A DNA stretch of 64,000 nucleotides from Albidovulum sp. GTDB lineage: Bacteria > Pseudomonadota > Alphaproteobacteria > Rhodobacterales > Rhodobacteraceae. The translations under genes were made by a program, and so were the position numbers. The stretch spans positions 62,001-126,000 of the forward strand of contig JACKKB010000003.1 of the NCBI GenBank assembly GCA_020637635.1, read 5' to 3'. This document shows, one piece after another, positions 18,002 to 27,006 of the stretch; position 1 is the stretch's first letter; each line of letters opens with the position of its first letter. The notes beneath the pieces are model-generated. The model did not search any database, was not told where the DNA came from, and worked only from the letters and a program-made list of their open reading frames with translations.

Positions 18002-18943
18002 ATGCTGTTCATGGCAGGTCTCTTCGGGCTCTTCGCCGTCGGGCTCGCGCTCGACTTCGAGGATCTCACGCAGGACGAGACGCAGGACGACCAGACCGAC
18101 GACATGTCGCCTCCCGATACCGGCGATGACACGATCGAGGGTACCCCGCTCGACGACATCATGAGCGGCGGCGGCGAAAGCGACCGCATCGCCTCGGGCG
18201 ATGGCGACGACCAGATCGGCGGCTACGGCGGCGAGGACACGCTCGACGGCGGCGGTGGAAACGATGCGGTCTACGGTCAGGGCGGCAACGATCTGCTCTT
18301 CGGCGGCAGCGGCGATGACACGCTGCATGGCGGCGACGACGACGACACGCTTCTGGGCGGGACCGGCACCGACGCGCTCTGGGGCGACGAAGGCAATGAC
18401 GCGCTCTTCGGTGGCGCCGGCAATGACTCGCTGGTGGGCGGCGGCGGCGACGACCGGCTTGACGGGCAGGAGGGAGACGATGCGCTGCTCGGCACGCTCG
18501 GCAACGACACGCTGATCGGCGGCGCCGGCGCCGATACGCTCATGGGCGGCGACGGCAACGACCTTCTCGACGGGCGCAGCGGCGAAGATCCGGGGGGCGA
18601 TCCCGACTTTCTCAATGGCGGTGACGGCGACGACACGATCCTGATGGGTGCGGGCGACCGCGCCGATGGCGGTGCCGGCGCCGACAGCTTCCTCGCCGAC
18701 GCCGACGGCGGCAGCGCCGGGGCCTCCACGATCGGCGATTTCGACGCCGCCGAGGACCGGCTTGTGGTGAGCTACGACAGCGAAGCCCATCCCGATCCCG
18801 AATTGACCGTGACGCGACCGGACGATGGCGGCGACGATCGGCTCGAGGTGCGGCTCGATGGCGATCTCGTGGTGACGCTGAACGGTGACGCGAACCTGCA
18901 GGCCGAGGATATCCTACTTGTGCCGCAGACCGAACCGGGCTGA
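18002..18943 (+). CDS. RTX (hemolysin-type calcium-binding) repeat protein
   Basis: This 313-residue acidic protein starts with a hydrophobic stretch (MLFMAGLFGLFAVGLAL). More than a dozen nonapeptide repeats of the GGxGxDxLx kind follow (about residues 55-235). It ends with the beta-rich tail typical of serralysin-like C-termini (IGDFDAAEDRLVV near 250, then VTLNGDANLQAEDILLV). The repeats form Ca2+-binding parallel beta-rolls. There is no enzymatic domain. No type I secretion gene is adjacent. The N-terminal hydrophobic segment suggests membrane tethering rather than type I export. Confidence 0.85.
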   Translation: MLFMAGLFGLFAVGLALDFEDLTQDETQDDQTDDMSPPDTGDDTIEGTPLDDIMSGGGESDRIASGDGDDQIGGYGGEDTLDGGGGNDAVYGQGGNDLLFGGSGDDTLHGGDDDDTLLGGTGTDALWGDEGNDALFGGAGNDSLVGGGGDDRLDGQEGDDALLGTLGNDTLIGGAGADTLMGGDGNDLLDGRSGEDPGGDPDFLNGGDGDDTILMGAGDRADGGAGADSFLADADGGSAGASTIGDFDAAEDRLVVSYDSEAHPDPELTVTRPDDGGDDRLEVRLDGDLVVTLNGDANLQAEDILLVPQTEPG

Positions 18944-19093
18944 ACGGACACGGCGGTTTGGGCTTCCCTTCGCGACCGATTCCCCCTATAGGCACGCATC
19001 CGTCCCGCGGCTTTCCCCGGGGCGGAGCCTCCACGGGCCCTGCTGGACGACATCCCGGCTTGCGCCATTACCCTTGTTCGAAAGGAGACCCCG

Positions 19094-19363
19094 ATGTCGA
19101 TCACGGCCGAAGAAAAAGCCCGCGTGATGAAGGAATTCGCGACCAAGGAGGGCGACACCGGTTCGCCCGAGGTCCAGGTCGCCATCCTCTCCTCGCGCAT
19201 CGCCACGCTGACCGAGCATTTCAAGACCCACGCCAAGGACAACCATTCGCGCCGCGGTCTCCTGAAACTCGTCGCCCAGCGCCGCAAGCTTCTCGACTAC
19301 CTCAAGAAAGTCGAAGAGAACCGCTATCAGACTCTGATCCAGCGCCTCGGCATCCGCCGCTAG
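19094..19363 (+). CDS. rpsO: 30S ribosomal protein S15
   Basis: This 89-residue protein is S15, which binds 16S rRNA early in 30S assembly. It has DTGSPEVQVAILSSRI, LTEHFKTHAKDNHSRRGLL and YLKKVEENRYQTLIQRLGIRR. AAGGAGACC precedes the ATG. It precedes pnp, as in most bacteria, but a strong terminator and a SnoaL-like gene lie between, so the two are probably not simply cotranscribed here. Confidence 0.98.
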   Translation: MSITAEEKARVMKEFATKEGDTGSPEVQVAILSSRIATLTEHFKTHAKDNHSRRGLLKLVAQRRKLLDYLKKVEENRYQTLIQRLGIRR

Positions 19364-19386
19364 GCGGGAGCGGACCGGCGAATTGG

Positions 19387-19418
19387 AACGCCCGTGGCGA
19401 AAGCCGCGGGCGTTTTTC
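19387..19418 (+). terminator. Intrinsic terminator after rpsO
   Basis: A 12-bp stem (AACGCCCGTGGC with GCCGCGGGCGTT, one G-T wobble) closes a GAAA tetraloop at 19399-19402 and is followed by TTTTT. It starts about 24 bases after the rpsO stop. Confidence 0.9.
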
Positions 19419-19570
19419 CGTTCGCACGCCAATGGCGCGTCGCCCGGGACGGCGATGGTGACTGTCACATCCGCCCGGTGTGAACTTTCACTCTGTTCGC
19501 AGACCGGACTGGCGGACAACCGTCCAGATTTCTGTTAGGCTCGGGACGATTGGTATCGGGGACGAAGACG

Positions 19571-19948
19571 ATGGAAGACGAATCGGCCATCCTTGCCGCG
19601 CTTGACGGTCTGGCGGCCGGGTTCAATGCCCACGACATTGACGCCATCATGAAATTCTTCGCCGAGGATTGCACCTTCGACATGCCGCGCGGTCCCGAAC
19701 CGCATGGCAGCCGTTTTGTCGGCAGGGACGAAGTCCGGCGCGGGCTCATGATGCGGTTCGAAGGGATCCCGGATGTCCACTATGGCGAAGTGGAGAACCA
19801 TGCCAGCGGCAACCTGGGCATCTCGAAATGGCTCTTGACCGGGACGACCTCCGACGGGCGAAAGGTCTGCGTTCGCGGCTGCGACTTCTATTCCTTCCGC
19901 GACGGACTGGTGACACGCAAGGACTCCTACTGGAAGATTGTCACCTGA
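19571..19948 (+). CDS. SnoaL-like / NTF2-fold protein
   Basis: This 125-residue protein looks like a nuclear-transport-factor-2-fold (SnoaL-like polyketide cyclase superfamily) member: ILAALDGLAAGFNAHDIDAI, FFAEDCTFDMPRG, and a C-terminal GCDFYSFRDGLVTRKDSYWK. Members are small cone-shaped enzymes or binding proteins with varied roles, so no specific substrate is assigned. I place the start at ATG 19571. It sits between rpsO and pnp. Confidence 0.75.
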   Translation: MEDESAILAALDGLAAGFNAHDIDAIMKFFAEDCTFDMPRGPEPHGSRFVGRDEVRRGLMMRFEGIPDVHYGEVENHASGNLGISKWLLTGTTSDGRKVCVRGCDFYSFRDGLVTRKDSYWKIVT

Positions 19949-20086
19949 CGCGCCAAGTGGAGCGATGCCTGTCGTGTCGCCGATCCGGTCCAACTCCCCG
20001 CTTCCCAAGTCGCCCCTTTTGCTGTATCGCCCCGCCATCTGTGACGTGAGCCCATGCCCCCGGGCGCATGCGATAGGATTGGGGGC

Positions 20087-20104
20087 GGCGGCAATGGGGC
20101 CGCC
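20087..20104 (+). promoter_or_regulatory. GC-rich hairpin in pnp leader
   Basis: GGCGGC (20087-20092) can pair with GCCGCC (20099-20104) around AATGGG, about 55 bases before the pnp start. In E. coli the pnp leader contains a stem cut by RNase III for autoregulation. This could be a similar control element, but the stem is short and a link is only inferred. Confidence 0.3.
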
Positions 20105-20160
20105 ATGCAAACGGGAGACACGGGATTGGGCTCGTGGGTGCTCCCTTGAGGAAACGATAT

Positions 20161-22314
20161 ATGTTCAATGTGACAAAGAAATCCATCCAGTGGGGCCAGG
20201 AAGAGCTCACGCTGGAAACGGGGAAGGTTGCCCGTCAGGCCGACGGCTCGGTCATCGCCACGCTCGGCGAGACCTCGGTCATGGCCAACGTGACCTTCGC
20301 GAAATCCGCGAAGCCGGGCCAGGACTTCTTCCCGCTGACCGTGCACTACCAGGAAAAGACCTATTCCGCGGGCAAGATCCCCGGCGGCTTCTTCAAGCGC
20401 GAAGGCCGTCCTTCCGAAAAGGAAACGCTGACCTCGCGCCTGATCGACCGTCCGATCCGCCCGCTCTTCGTGCCGGGCTTCAAGAACGAAGTGCTGGTGA
20501 TCTGCACCGTTCTCAGCCACGATCTCGTCAACGATCCCGACATCGTCGCGATGATCGCCGCCTCGGCCGCGCTCACCATCTCGGGCGTGCCCTTCATGGG
20601 TCCGATCGGCGCAGCCCGCGTGGGCTTCGCCAACGGCGAATACATCCTGAACCCCGAAGTGGCCGACATGGACCAGCTTCGCATGAACCCCGAGCAGCGG
20701 CTCGATCTCGTCGTCGCGGGCACCAAGGACGCCGTGATGATGGTGGAATCGGAGGCCTACGAGTTGTCCGAGGCCGAGATGCTGGGTGCGGTGAAGTTCG
20801 GTCATGACGCCATGCAGCCGGTGATCGACCTCATCATCGACTTCGCCGAGGAAGCCGCGAAGGAGCCGTTCGAATACCAGCCGGCCGACTATTCCGCGCT
20901 TTACGAAAAGGTCAGGAAGGCCGGCGAGGCGCAGATGCGCGCTGCCTTCGCGATCCGCGACAAGCAGGAGCGCACGAACGCCATCTCGGCCGCGGTAGAT
21001 GCGATCAAGGCGGCGCTGTCCGAAGAGGACCTCGCCGACGAAAACCTCGGCGCCGCGATCAAGAAGCTCGAATCCGGCATCCTGCGCGGTGACGTCGTCG
21101 CCAACGGCATCCGCATCGACGGCCGCGACACCCGCACGGTGCGCCCGATCGACTGTGAAGTGGGCCTTCTGCCCCGCACCCATGGCTCGGCGCTCTTTAC
21201 CCGCGGCGAGACGCAGGGCCTTGTCGTCACCACGCTCGGCACCGGCGAGGATGAGCAGATCATCGACGCCCTGCACGGCAACTTCCGCTCCAACTTCCTC
21301 TTGCACTACAACTTCCCGCCCTATTCGGTCGGCGAGGTGGGGCGCTTCGGGCCTCCGGGCCGGCGCGAGATCGGTCACGGCAAGCTTGCCTGGCGCGCGC
21401 TTCAGGCGGTTCTGCCGGCGCCCACGGACTTCCCCTACACGATCCGCATCGTCTCCGAGATCACGGAATCGAACGGCTCCTCCTCGATGGCCACGGTCTG
21501 CGGATCCTCGCTCTCGATGATGGATGCGGGCGTTCCGCTGAAGGCCGCGGTTGCCGGTGTCGCCATGGGTCTCATCCTTGAAGAGGATGGCAAGTGGGCC
21601 GTTCTGACCGACATCCTCGGCGATGAGGATCACCTCGGCGACATGGACTTCAAGGTCGCGGGCACCGAAGCCGGCATCACCTCGCTGCAGATGGACATCA
21701 AGGTCGCAGGCATCACGCCGGCGATCATGGAGCAGGCGCTGGCGCAGGCCAAGGACGGGCGGATGCACATCCTCGGCGAGATGGCCAAGGCGCTCACCGC
21801 GGGCCGGTCGGAGTTTTCCGCCCACGCGCCGCGGATCGAGACGATGACGATCCCGACAGACAAGATCCGCGAAGTCATCGGCTCGGGCGGCAAGGTCATC
21901 CGCGAGATCGTGGAAACCTCGGGCGCCAAGGTCGACATCAACGACGACGGCGTCATCAAGATCGCCTCGGCCAATGCCGACGCCATCAAGAAGGCCCACG
22001 ACATGATCTATTCGATCGTGGCCGAGCCCGAAGAGGGCAAGGTCTATACCGGCAAGGTCGTGAAGCTCGTCGACTTCGGCGCCTTCGTGAACTTCTTCGG
22101 CAAGCGCGACGGTCTCGTGCACGTGTCCCAGATCGCCAACAAGCGCCTGAACCACCCCAATGAGCTTCTGAAGGAAGGTCAGGAGGTGAAGGTGAAGCTT
22201 CTCGGCTTCGACGATCGCGGCAAGGTCCGGCTCGGAATGAAGATGGTCGACCAGGAAACCGGCGCCGAAATCGTTCCCGAAAAGCGCGAAAAGGAAGAGC
22301 CGGCCGAAGGCTGA
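20161..22314 (+). CDS. pnp: Polyribonucleotide nucleotidyltransferase (PNPase)
   Basis: This 717-residue enzyme degrades RNA 3'-5' by phosphorolysis. It has two RNase PH domains (about 1-215 and 310-540, with FFKREGRPSEKE and PPYSVGEVGRFGPPGRREIGHG), a KH domain (IPTDKIREVIGSGGKVIREI, about 560-590) and an S1 domain (KVVKLVDFGAFVNFFGKRDG). ATG 20161 (MFNVTKKS) follows TGAGGAAA and is preferred to an in-frame start 27 bases upstream. A terminator follows. Confidence 0.98.
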   Translation: MFNVTKKSIQWGQEELTLETGKVARQADGSVIATLGETSVMANVTFAKSAKPGQDFFPLTVHYQEKTYSAGKIPGGFFKREGRPSEKETLTSRLIDRPIRPLFVPGFKNEVLVICTVLSHDLVNDPDIVAMIAASAALTISGVPFMGPIGAARVGFANGEYILNPEVADMDQLRMNPEQRLDLVVAGTKDAVMMVESEAYELSEAEMLGAVKFGHDAMQPVIDLIIDFAEEAAKEPFEYQPADYSALYEKVRKAGEAQMRAAFAIRDKQERTNAISAAVDAIKAALSEEDLADENLGAAIKKLESGILRGDVVANGIRIDGRDTRTVRPIDCEVGLLPRTHGSALFTRGETQGLVVTTLGTGEDEQIIDALHGNFRSNFLLHYNFPPYSVGEVGRFGPPGRREIGHGKLAWRALQAVLPAPTDFPYTIRIVSEITESNGSSSMATVCGSSLSMMDAGVPLKAAVAGVAMGLILEEDGKWAVLTDILGDEDHLGDMDFKVAGTEAGITSLQMDIKVAGITPAIMEQALAQAKDGRMHILGEMAKALTAGRSEFSAHAPRIETMTIPTDKIREVIGSGGKVIREIVETSGAKVDINDDGVIKIASANADAIKKAHDMIYSIVAEPEEGKVYTGKVVKLVDFGAFVNFFGKRDGLVHVSQIANKRLNHPNELLKEGQEVKVKLLGFDDRGKVRLGMKMVDQETGAEIVPEKREKEEPAEG

Positions 22315-22331
22315 CCGACCCGACGCTCCCG

Positions 22332-22361
22332 AAAGGCCCCGGTTCTCCGGGGCCTTTTGCT
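22332..22361 (+). terminator. Intrinsic terminator after pnp
   Basis: An 11-bp stem pairs AAAGGCCCCGG (22332-22342) with CCGGGGCCTTT (22347-22357) around TTCT, followed by a T-rich stretch. It begins 18 bases after the pnp stop. Confidence 0.85.
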
Positions 22362-22476
22362 TTGCCGGGCAAGGTCGCGCGCCCCGGGTGCGCGCGCGGA
22401 CCGCGCGCCACACGGCGGTTTGACCCGCCGCGGCCGCATCGCTAGGCATGGAACAACCACCGCAAGGAGACCGCTC

Positions 22477-23298
22477 GTGACCGATTCCCCCGCACCGCGC
22501 CGCGTGACGCCGCGGCTCTGGGCCGCCCTCACGCTGGCCGGAGCCGCCGGCAGCGCCGCCGCTTCCCCCGCTCTTGTCCCTCTCCCCATCACCGGGGGGC
22601 CCGAACGGCTCTGGCAGGTACAGACCCAGGCCGGCGAGGGGGGTGAAGGTGGCGAATCCGGGGCGGCCACTGCCGACGACGCTGCGGCGACGCTCGATTA
22701 CCTCACCGAACTGGGGCAGATCGAGGCGCAACTGCGCGCTGCGGCGGCTCTGGCCGATGCTGGCCAGAGTGCCGGGGCCGAGGCGCATCTGGACATCGCG
22801 GACGAGATCTATTCCGAAATCGAACCCGAACTCGAGAGCTTCGGCGGCACCGGCCTGACAGAGCCTCTGGCCGAGGCGGGCGCCTCGATCAAGGACGGCA
22901 CCGGCGTGGCCGAAGCGCTCGCGGCCGCCCTTGCCGAGTTCGACACCGCGCGCGACCATGCGCGCGCCCCGGACGCGGTTCAGGGCGCCGCCATTGTCGC
23001 CCTTCTGCGCGCGGCGGCGGACAGCTACGCGACCGGCGTCGCCGGGGGTGCCCTCGGCGATCCGGCCGCCTATCGGCAAGCCTGGGGGCTTGCGGAAACC
23101 GCCCGCCACTTGGTCGGGCGCATGGCCGAGGCCGATGACGAAAAGGAACGGACTTTCGCCGGAAAGGCGCTCGAGGCAATGGCAGACCTCTCGGCGGTCC
23201 TGCCTGCCATCGACCCCAAGGGCCAGGCGCTCGGCGACCCCTCGATCCCCGCGGCGGTGGCGGCCCGCGTGGAGCTTGCGGCCTATCAGCTGCGCTAG
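22477..23298 (+). CDS. Exported alpha-helical protein, possibly iron-related
   Basis: This 273-residue protein begins with GTG 22477 after AAGGAGA. It has a signal peptide (cleavage near GSAAA-SP), then a short Glu/Gly-rich segment (GEGGEGGESGA) and a mostly helical, Ala-rich body. A segment near 185-215 (ALLRAAADSYATGVAGG) is faintly like the periplasmic helices of FTR1/EfeO-type iron proteins. This resemblance is a judgement by eye. It is followed two bases later by the PiuC-type hydroxylase gene, with which it is probably cotranscribed. It is expected in the periplasm, and its function is unknown. Confidence 0.7.
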   Translation: MTDSPAPRRVTPRLWAALTLAGAAGSAAASPALVPLPITGGPERLWQVQTQAGEGGEGGESGAATADDAAATLDYLTELGQIEAQLRAAAALADAGQSAGAEAHLDIADEIYSEIEPELESFGGTGLTEPLAEAGASIKDGTGVAEALAAALAEFDTARDHARAPDAVQGAAIVALLRAAADSYATGVAGGALGDPAAYRQAWGLAETARHLVGRMAEADDEKERTFAGKALEAMADLSAVLPAIDPKGQALGDPSIPAAVAARVELAAYQLR

Positions 23299-23300
23299 AG

Positions 23301-23957
23301 ATGTTCGTCGCGATCGACCAGCTCCTGTCCGCGGCCGAGGCCGAGGCGATGCGCCAGAGCGCCGAGCGGCTCGATTTCGCGGACGGCGGCGAAACCGCGG
23401 GGTCGATCGCTCGGCAGGTGAAGGCCAACGATCAGGCCCGCCCCTCGGCCGCGCTCGACGCGATCCGCTCCAAGGCCGAGGCCGCGCTGCGGTCGAACCC
23501 GATCTTCACCTCGGCCGCCCGCCCGAGGGCCGTCTCGCCCATGCTTGTCTCGCGTTACCGCGCCGGCCAGTCCTACGGCCTGCATACCGACGACGCGCTG
23601 ATGGGCGGACTGCGCAGCGATCTGTCGTTCACACTCTTTCTGAGCCCGCCGGAAAGCTACGAGGGCGGCGCGCTCATCGTCGCCGACGCGCTGGAAGAAC
23701 GCGCGTTCAAGCTTCCCGCCGGTGCACTTCTGCTCTATCCCTCGACCACGCTGCATCGGGTCGAACCGGTCAGCGCCGGCATGAGGCTCTGCCTTGTCGG
23801 CTGGGTTCAAAGCTGGCTGCGCGATCCGGGCCAGCGCGAGATCCTCTTCGATCTCGACGGCGCGATCGCCGAGTTGCAGGCCATGCGCGCGGCGCAGTCT
23901 CTGGTCGGGCGGCTGGCGCGGACCCGCTCGAACCTGCTGCGGCTCTGGGCCGGATAG
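23301..23957 (+). CDS. PKHD-type Fe(II)/2-oxoglutarate hydroxylase (PiuC/YbiX family)
   Basis: This 218-residue protein has the iron-binding HxD...H set and the 2OG Arg: YGLHTDDALMGG (His, Asp), YPSTTLHRVEPVSAGMRL (His and Arg), with SDLSFTLFLS between. PiuC/YbiX members are often found next to siderophore receptors, but the hydroxylated substrate is not known. It lies two bases after the exported protein above and converges with parC, leaving only six bases between stops. Confidence 0.88.
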   Translation: MFVAIDQLLSAAEAEAMRQSAERLDFADGGETAGSIARQVKANDQARPSAALDAIRSKAEAALRSNPIFTSAARPRAVSPMLVSRYRAGQSYGLHTDDALMGGLRSDLSFTLFLSPPESYEGGALIVADALEERAFKLPAGALLLYPSTTLHRVEPVSAGMRLCLVGWVQSWLRDPGQREILFDLDGAIAELQAMRAAQSLVGRLARTRSNLLRLWAG

Positions 23958-23963
23958 CCGCTC

Positions 23964-26318
23964 CTAGCCGAAGGAGTTGTCTCGCGGAAAGCCGTGCGGC
24001 GGTGCCTTGCCCACGCCCGCCCGCTTGCCGATCCAGTCGGCGATGGCGGTCTCGGTCCTTGTATTGCCGTTCGGCATCGGCCACGAAAGACCGCGCGCCA
24101 GCTCGAAGGTCGTGACATCGGAAAGCCCGCCGTCAAGCTCCAGCACCCCCTGGCGACCCCGCGCCATGTTGTACTTCTGCAGCCGGACCCCCTTGCCGCG
24201 CGCCATTTCCGGCAGTTCGTCGAGCGCGAAGACCAGAAGCTTGCGGTTCTTCGACACGATTGCGACATGATCGCCCGCGACCGGCTTGCAGATCGCAAGG
24301 CGCACCTTCTCGGCGAGGTTCATCACCTGCTTGCCCGCACGCGTTTGCGCCAACACCTCGTCGGCGGGCACGAGGAACCCTTCGCCCGCGGTCGAGGCAA
24401 CGATCAGCCTTTCGCCCGGCCGATGCACGAAAAGCGCCACGATGTCCGATTCGTTCGGCAGATCGACCATGAGCCGCACCGGCTCGCCCATTCCGCGCCC
24501 GCCGGGCAGGTTGGCGCCGAGCAGCGTGTAGAACCGCCCGTTGGCGCCAACGAGAAGCATCCGGTCGGTGGTCTCGGCATGAAGCACGAAACGTCCCTCG
24601 TCGCCGTCCTTGAACTTCACCTCGGCATCGAGCGCCTGATGCCCCTTCATCGCGCGAATCCAGCCCATACGCGAACAGATGACGGTGATCGGCTCGCGCT
24701 CGATCATCGCCTCGAAGGGCACCTCTTCGACCTCGGCGGCTTCGGCGAAACCGGTCCGCCGCGCGCCGCCCGGCACATCCTTGCCGAACTGCTTCTGCAC
24801 CTCACGCAGCTCCGCCGCGATCTTCTTCCACTGCAGCGCATCAGACCCCAGAAGATCGTCGAGCTCGGCTCGTTCGCGCATCAGCGCGTCCTGTTCGCGC
24901 AGAAGTTCCATCTCTTCGAGCTTGCGCAGACTGCGCAGCCGCATGTTCAGGATCGCCTCGACCTGAACCTCGCTCAGCCCGTCATCGGTATGGGGCAGCG
25001 AAAGTGGCGAGACATAGTCCTTTTCGGAACGCGCACGCGCCTGCTTGCGGCCCCAGTCCTCGGCCATCAGCGCCGCCTTGGGATCGGCGTCGTAGCGGAT
25101 GATGTCGATCACCCGGTCGAGGTTCAGGAAGGCGGTAACGAAGCCTTCCAGCACCTCGAGCCGATGGTCGATCTTCTCCATCCGGTGCCGGCTGCGGCGG
25201 ATCAGCACCTCGCGACGATGGCCGAGAAAGGCGCGAAGCACTTCCTTGAGCGAACAGACCTTCGGCGTGCGCCCGTCGATCAGCACGTTCATGTTGAGGC
25301 TGAACCGGCTCTCCAGATCGGAATTGCGGTAGAGCATCCCCATCAGCATCTCGGGGTCCACGTTCTTCGACCGCGGCTCCAGCACGATGCGGATATCGTC
25401 GGCGCTTTCGTCGCGCACATCGGCCAGAAGCGGCACCTTCTTCGACTGGATGATCTCGGCCAGCCGCTCGATCAGTTTCGATTTCTGCACCTGGAACGGG
25501 ATTTCGGTAACGACGATCTGCCAGGTCCCGCGACCCTGATCCTCGACCGACCACCGGGCGCGGGCGCGGAAACTGCCGCGCCCGGTGAGATAGGCCTCGC
25601 GGATTGCCTCCTTCGGCTCGACGATCACGCCGCCGGTCGGGAAGTCCGGTCCCCTGACCATCTCGATCAGCGTGTCGTCGCGCACCAGTTCGGAGTTCTC
25701 GGCCTTCGCCAGATGCAGACAGGCGTCGACGACCTCGTGCAGGTTGTGCGGCGGGATGTTCGTGGCCATGCCGACCGCGATCCCCGATGCGCCATTGGCC
25801 AGCAGGTTCGGGAAGGCCGCCGGCAGCACGATCGGCTCTTCCAGCGTGCCGTCGTAGTTCGGCCGGAAGTCGACGGCATTCTCGGCGAGCCCCTCCATCA
25901 ACGCCTCGGAGGCCGCCGTAAGCCGCGCCTCGGTGTAGCGGCTGGCAGCCGGGTTGTCGCCGTCGATGTTGCCGAAGTTGCCCTGCCCGTCGACCAGCGG
26001 GTAGCGCATGTTGAAGTCCTGCGCGAGCCGGGCCATCGCGTCGTAGATCGCCGCATCGCCATGGGGGTGATAGTTGCCCATGACGTCCCCGGAAATCTTG
26101 GCCGACTTGCGGAAGCCGCCGCTGGGCGAGAGCTTCAGCTCCCGCATCGCGTAGAGAATCCGCCGGTGCACCGGCTTCAACCCGTCGCGCGCATCCGGCA
26201 AGGCGCGATGCATGATCGTCGACAGCGCATAGGTCAGGTAGCGCTCGCCGATCGCACGCGACAGGGGCTCGGCGCTGGTGGCAGGCAGAATGTTGCGGTC
26301 GGGGGTCTTCTCGCTCAT
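23964..26318 (-). CDS. parC: DNA topoisomerase IV subunit A
   Basis: This 784-residue protein is the DNA-breaking subunit of topoisomerase IV, which unlinks daughter chromosomes. The N-terminal half has DGLKPVHRRILYAM and the active-site Tyr in PAASRYTEARLT. The region GDAAIYDAMARLAQDF is the segment corresponding to the quinolone-determining region. The C-terminal beta-pinwheel follows from about residue 500. The MSEKTPDRN start and 784-residue length match alphaproteobacterial ParC rather than GyrA. It is divergent from the SH3 gene. Confidence 0.95.
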   Translation of the reverse strand: MSEKTPDRNILPATSAEPLSRAIGERYLTYALSTIMHRALPDARDGLKPVHRRILYAMRELKLSPSGGFRKSAKISGDVMGNYHPHGDAAIYDAMARLAQDFNMRYPLVDGQGNFGNIDGDNPAASRYTEARLTAASEALMEGLAENAVDFRPNYDGTLEEPIVLPAAFPNLLANGASGIAVGMATNIPPHNLHEVVDACLHLAKAENSELVRDDTLIEMVRGPDFPTGGVIVEPKEAIREAYLTGRGSFRARARWSVEDQGRGTWQIVVTEIPFQVQKSKLIERLAEIIQSKKVPLLADVRDESADDIRIVLEPRSKNVDPEMLMGMLYRNSDLESRFSLNMNVLIDGRTPKVCSLKEVLRAFLGHRREVLIRRSRHRMEKIDHRLEVLEGFVTAFLNLDRVIDIIRYDADPKAALMAEDWGRKQARARSEKDYVSPLSLPHTDDGLSEVQVEAILNMRLRSLRKLEEMELLREQDALMRERAELDDLLGSDALQWKKIAAELREVQKQFGKDVPGGARRTGFAEAAEVEEVPFEAMIEREPITVICSRMGWIRAMKGHQALDAEVKFKDGDEGRFVLHAETTDRMLLVGANGRFYTLLGANLPGGRGMGEPVRLMVDLPNESDIVALFVHRPGERLIVASTAGEGFLVPADEVLAQTRAGKQVMNLAEKVRLAICKPVAGDHVAIVSKNRKLLVFALDELPEMARGKGVRLQKYNMARGRQGVLELDGGLSDVTTFELARGLSWPMPNGNTRTETAIADWIGKRAGVGKAPPHGFPRDNSFG

Positions 26319-26412
26319 GGATGTGGTGTAGTTCGCACCGCCAGACCGGTCCAGACCGAATCTGGGCGGAGGGAAACGACGGCCTCAAATTCCCCGCATT
26401 ATTTCCACATTG

Positions 26413-26958
26413 ATGAACTATCGTGCACCCACGCGAAGCGATGTGGATGCCCGTGTGATCAGGATCAGCCTTCTGCTGTGCTTTATAATGCTCGTCTATG
26501 TGGCCCTCGCGAAGAAGGACGAGCCGGTCGCGCAGAAGGCGACGCCGCAGCAGATCGCCGCGTCGATCCGCGCCGTTCTCAACGCGTCACACATCGGTGC
26601 CCCCGACATGCTCCCGGCCTCCGAGGTGACATTCGCGCCGCCGGCCGAAAGCAGCCCGCCGCCGCCCTTCGACCTGTCCCAGACCACCGGCGCCGAACCG
26701 GCGCGCCTGCGGGCAGCGGCAAGCGCCGACCGGACCCTGCCCGTCACCGAAGGCAGCCACTGGCGCGTGACCTCCGAGATCGCGCCGGTTCACGCCGGGC
26801 CGGGCGATGCCTATACGGTCCTGACCGCACTCAATCGCGGCGACATCGTCGTCGGCCAGCCGACAGGCAATGCCAAGTGGCTCTGGGTCCGCACCGCCGA
26901 CACATCGCTTGCAGGCTACGTCGCGACCGATACGATGCAGCCGGTCGAAGATCAGTAG
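26413..26958 (+). CDS. SH3-domain protein with N-terminal membrane anchor
   Basis: This 181-residue protein has a single transmembrane segment (about 16-33, IRISLLLCFIMLVYVAL), a Pro/Ala-rich linker, and a C-terminal bacterial SH3 domain (TSEIAPVHAGPGDAYTVL, then AKWLWVRTADTSLAGYVATD). Bacterial SH3 domains usually bind peptidoglycan or peptides, so an envelope role is likely. ATG 26413 is used; a TTG precedes it. The following SDR frame begins after 48 bases in the same reading frame, separated by this gene's TAG. Confidence 0.82.
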   Translation: MNYRAPTRSDVDARVIRISLLLCFIMLVYVALAKKDEPVAQKATPQQIAASIRAVLNASHIGAPDMLPASEVTFAPPAESSPPPPFDLSQTTGAEPARLRAAASADRTLPVTEGSHWRVTSEIAPVHAGPGDAYTVLTALNRGDIVVGQPTGNAKWLWVRTADTSLAGYVATDTMQPVEDQ

Positions 26959-27006
26959 AACGTTGAAAATCCGCAGACCGGCCCGAGCCGGCGTCAGGGG
27001 GCAGCC

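Noticed and set aside
18200..18700. CRISPR-like array in the repetitive DNA at 18.2-18.7 kb
   Set aside because: The repeats are coding, 27-base units of RTX nonapeptides without spacers.
19927..23109. 1060-codon minus-strand open frame
   Set aside because: It lies opposite pnp and its neighbour, where high G+C at third positions removes antisense stops; the real genes explain the sequence.
23994..26966. 990-codon plus-strand open frame opposite parC
   Set aside because: Antisense of parC, with His/Arg-rich non-protein-like composition.
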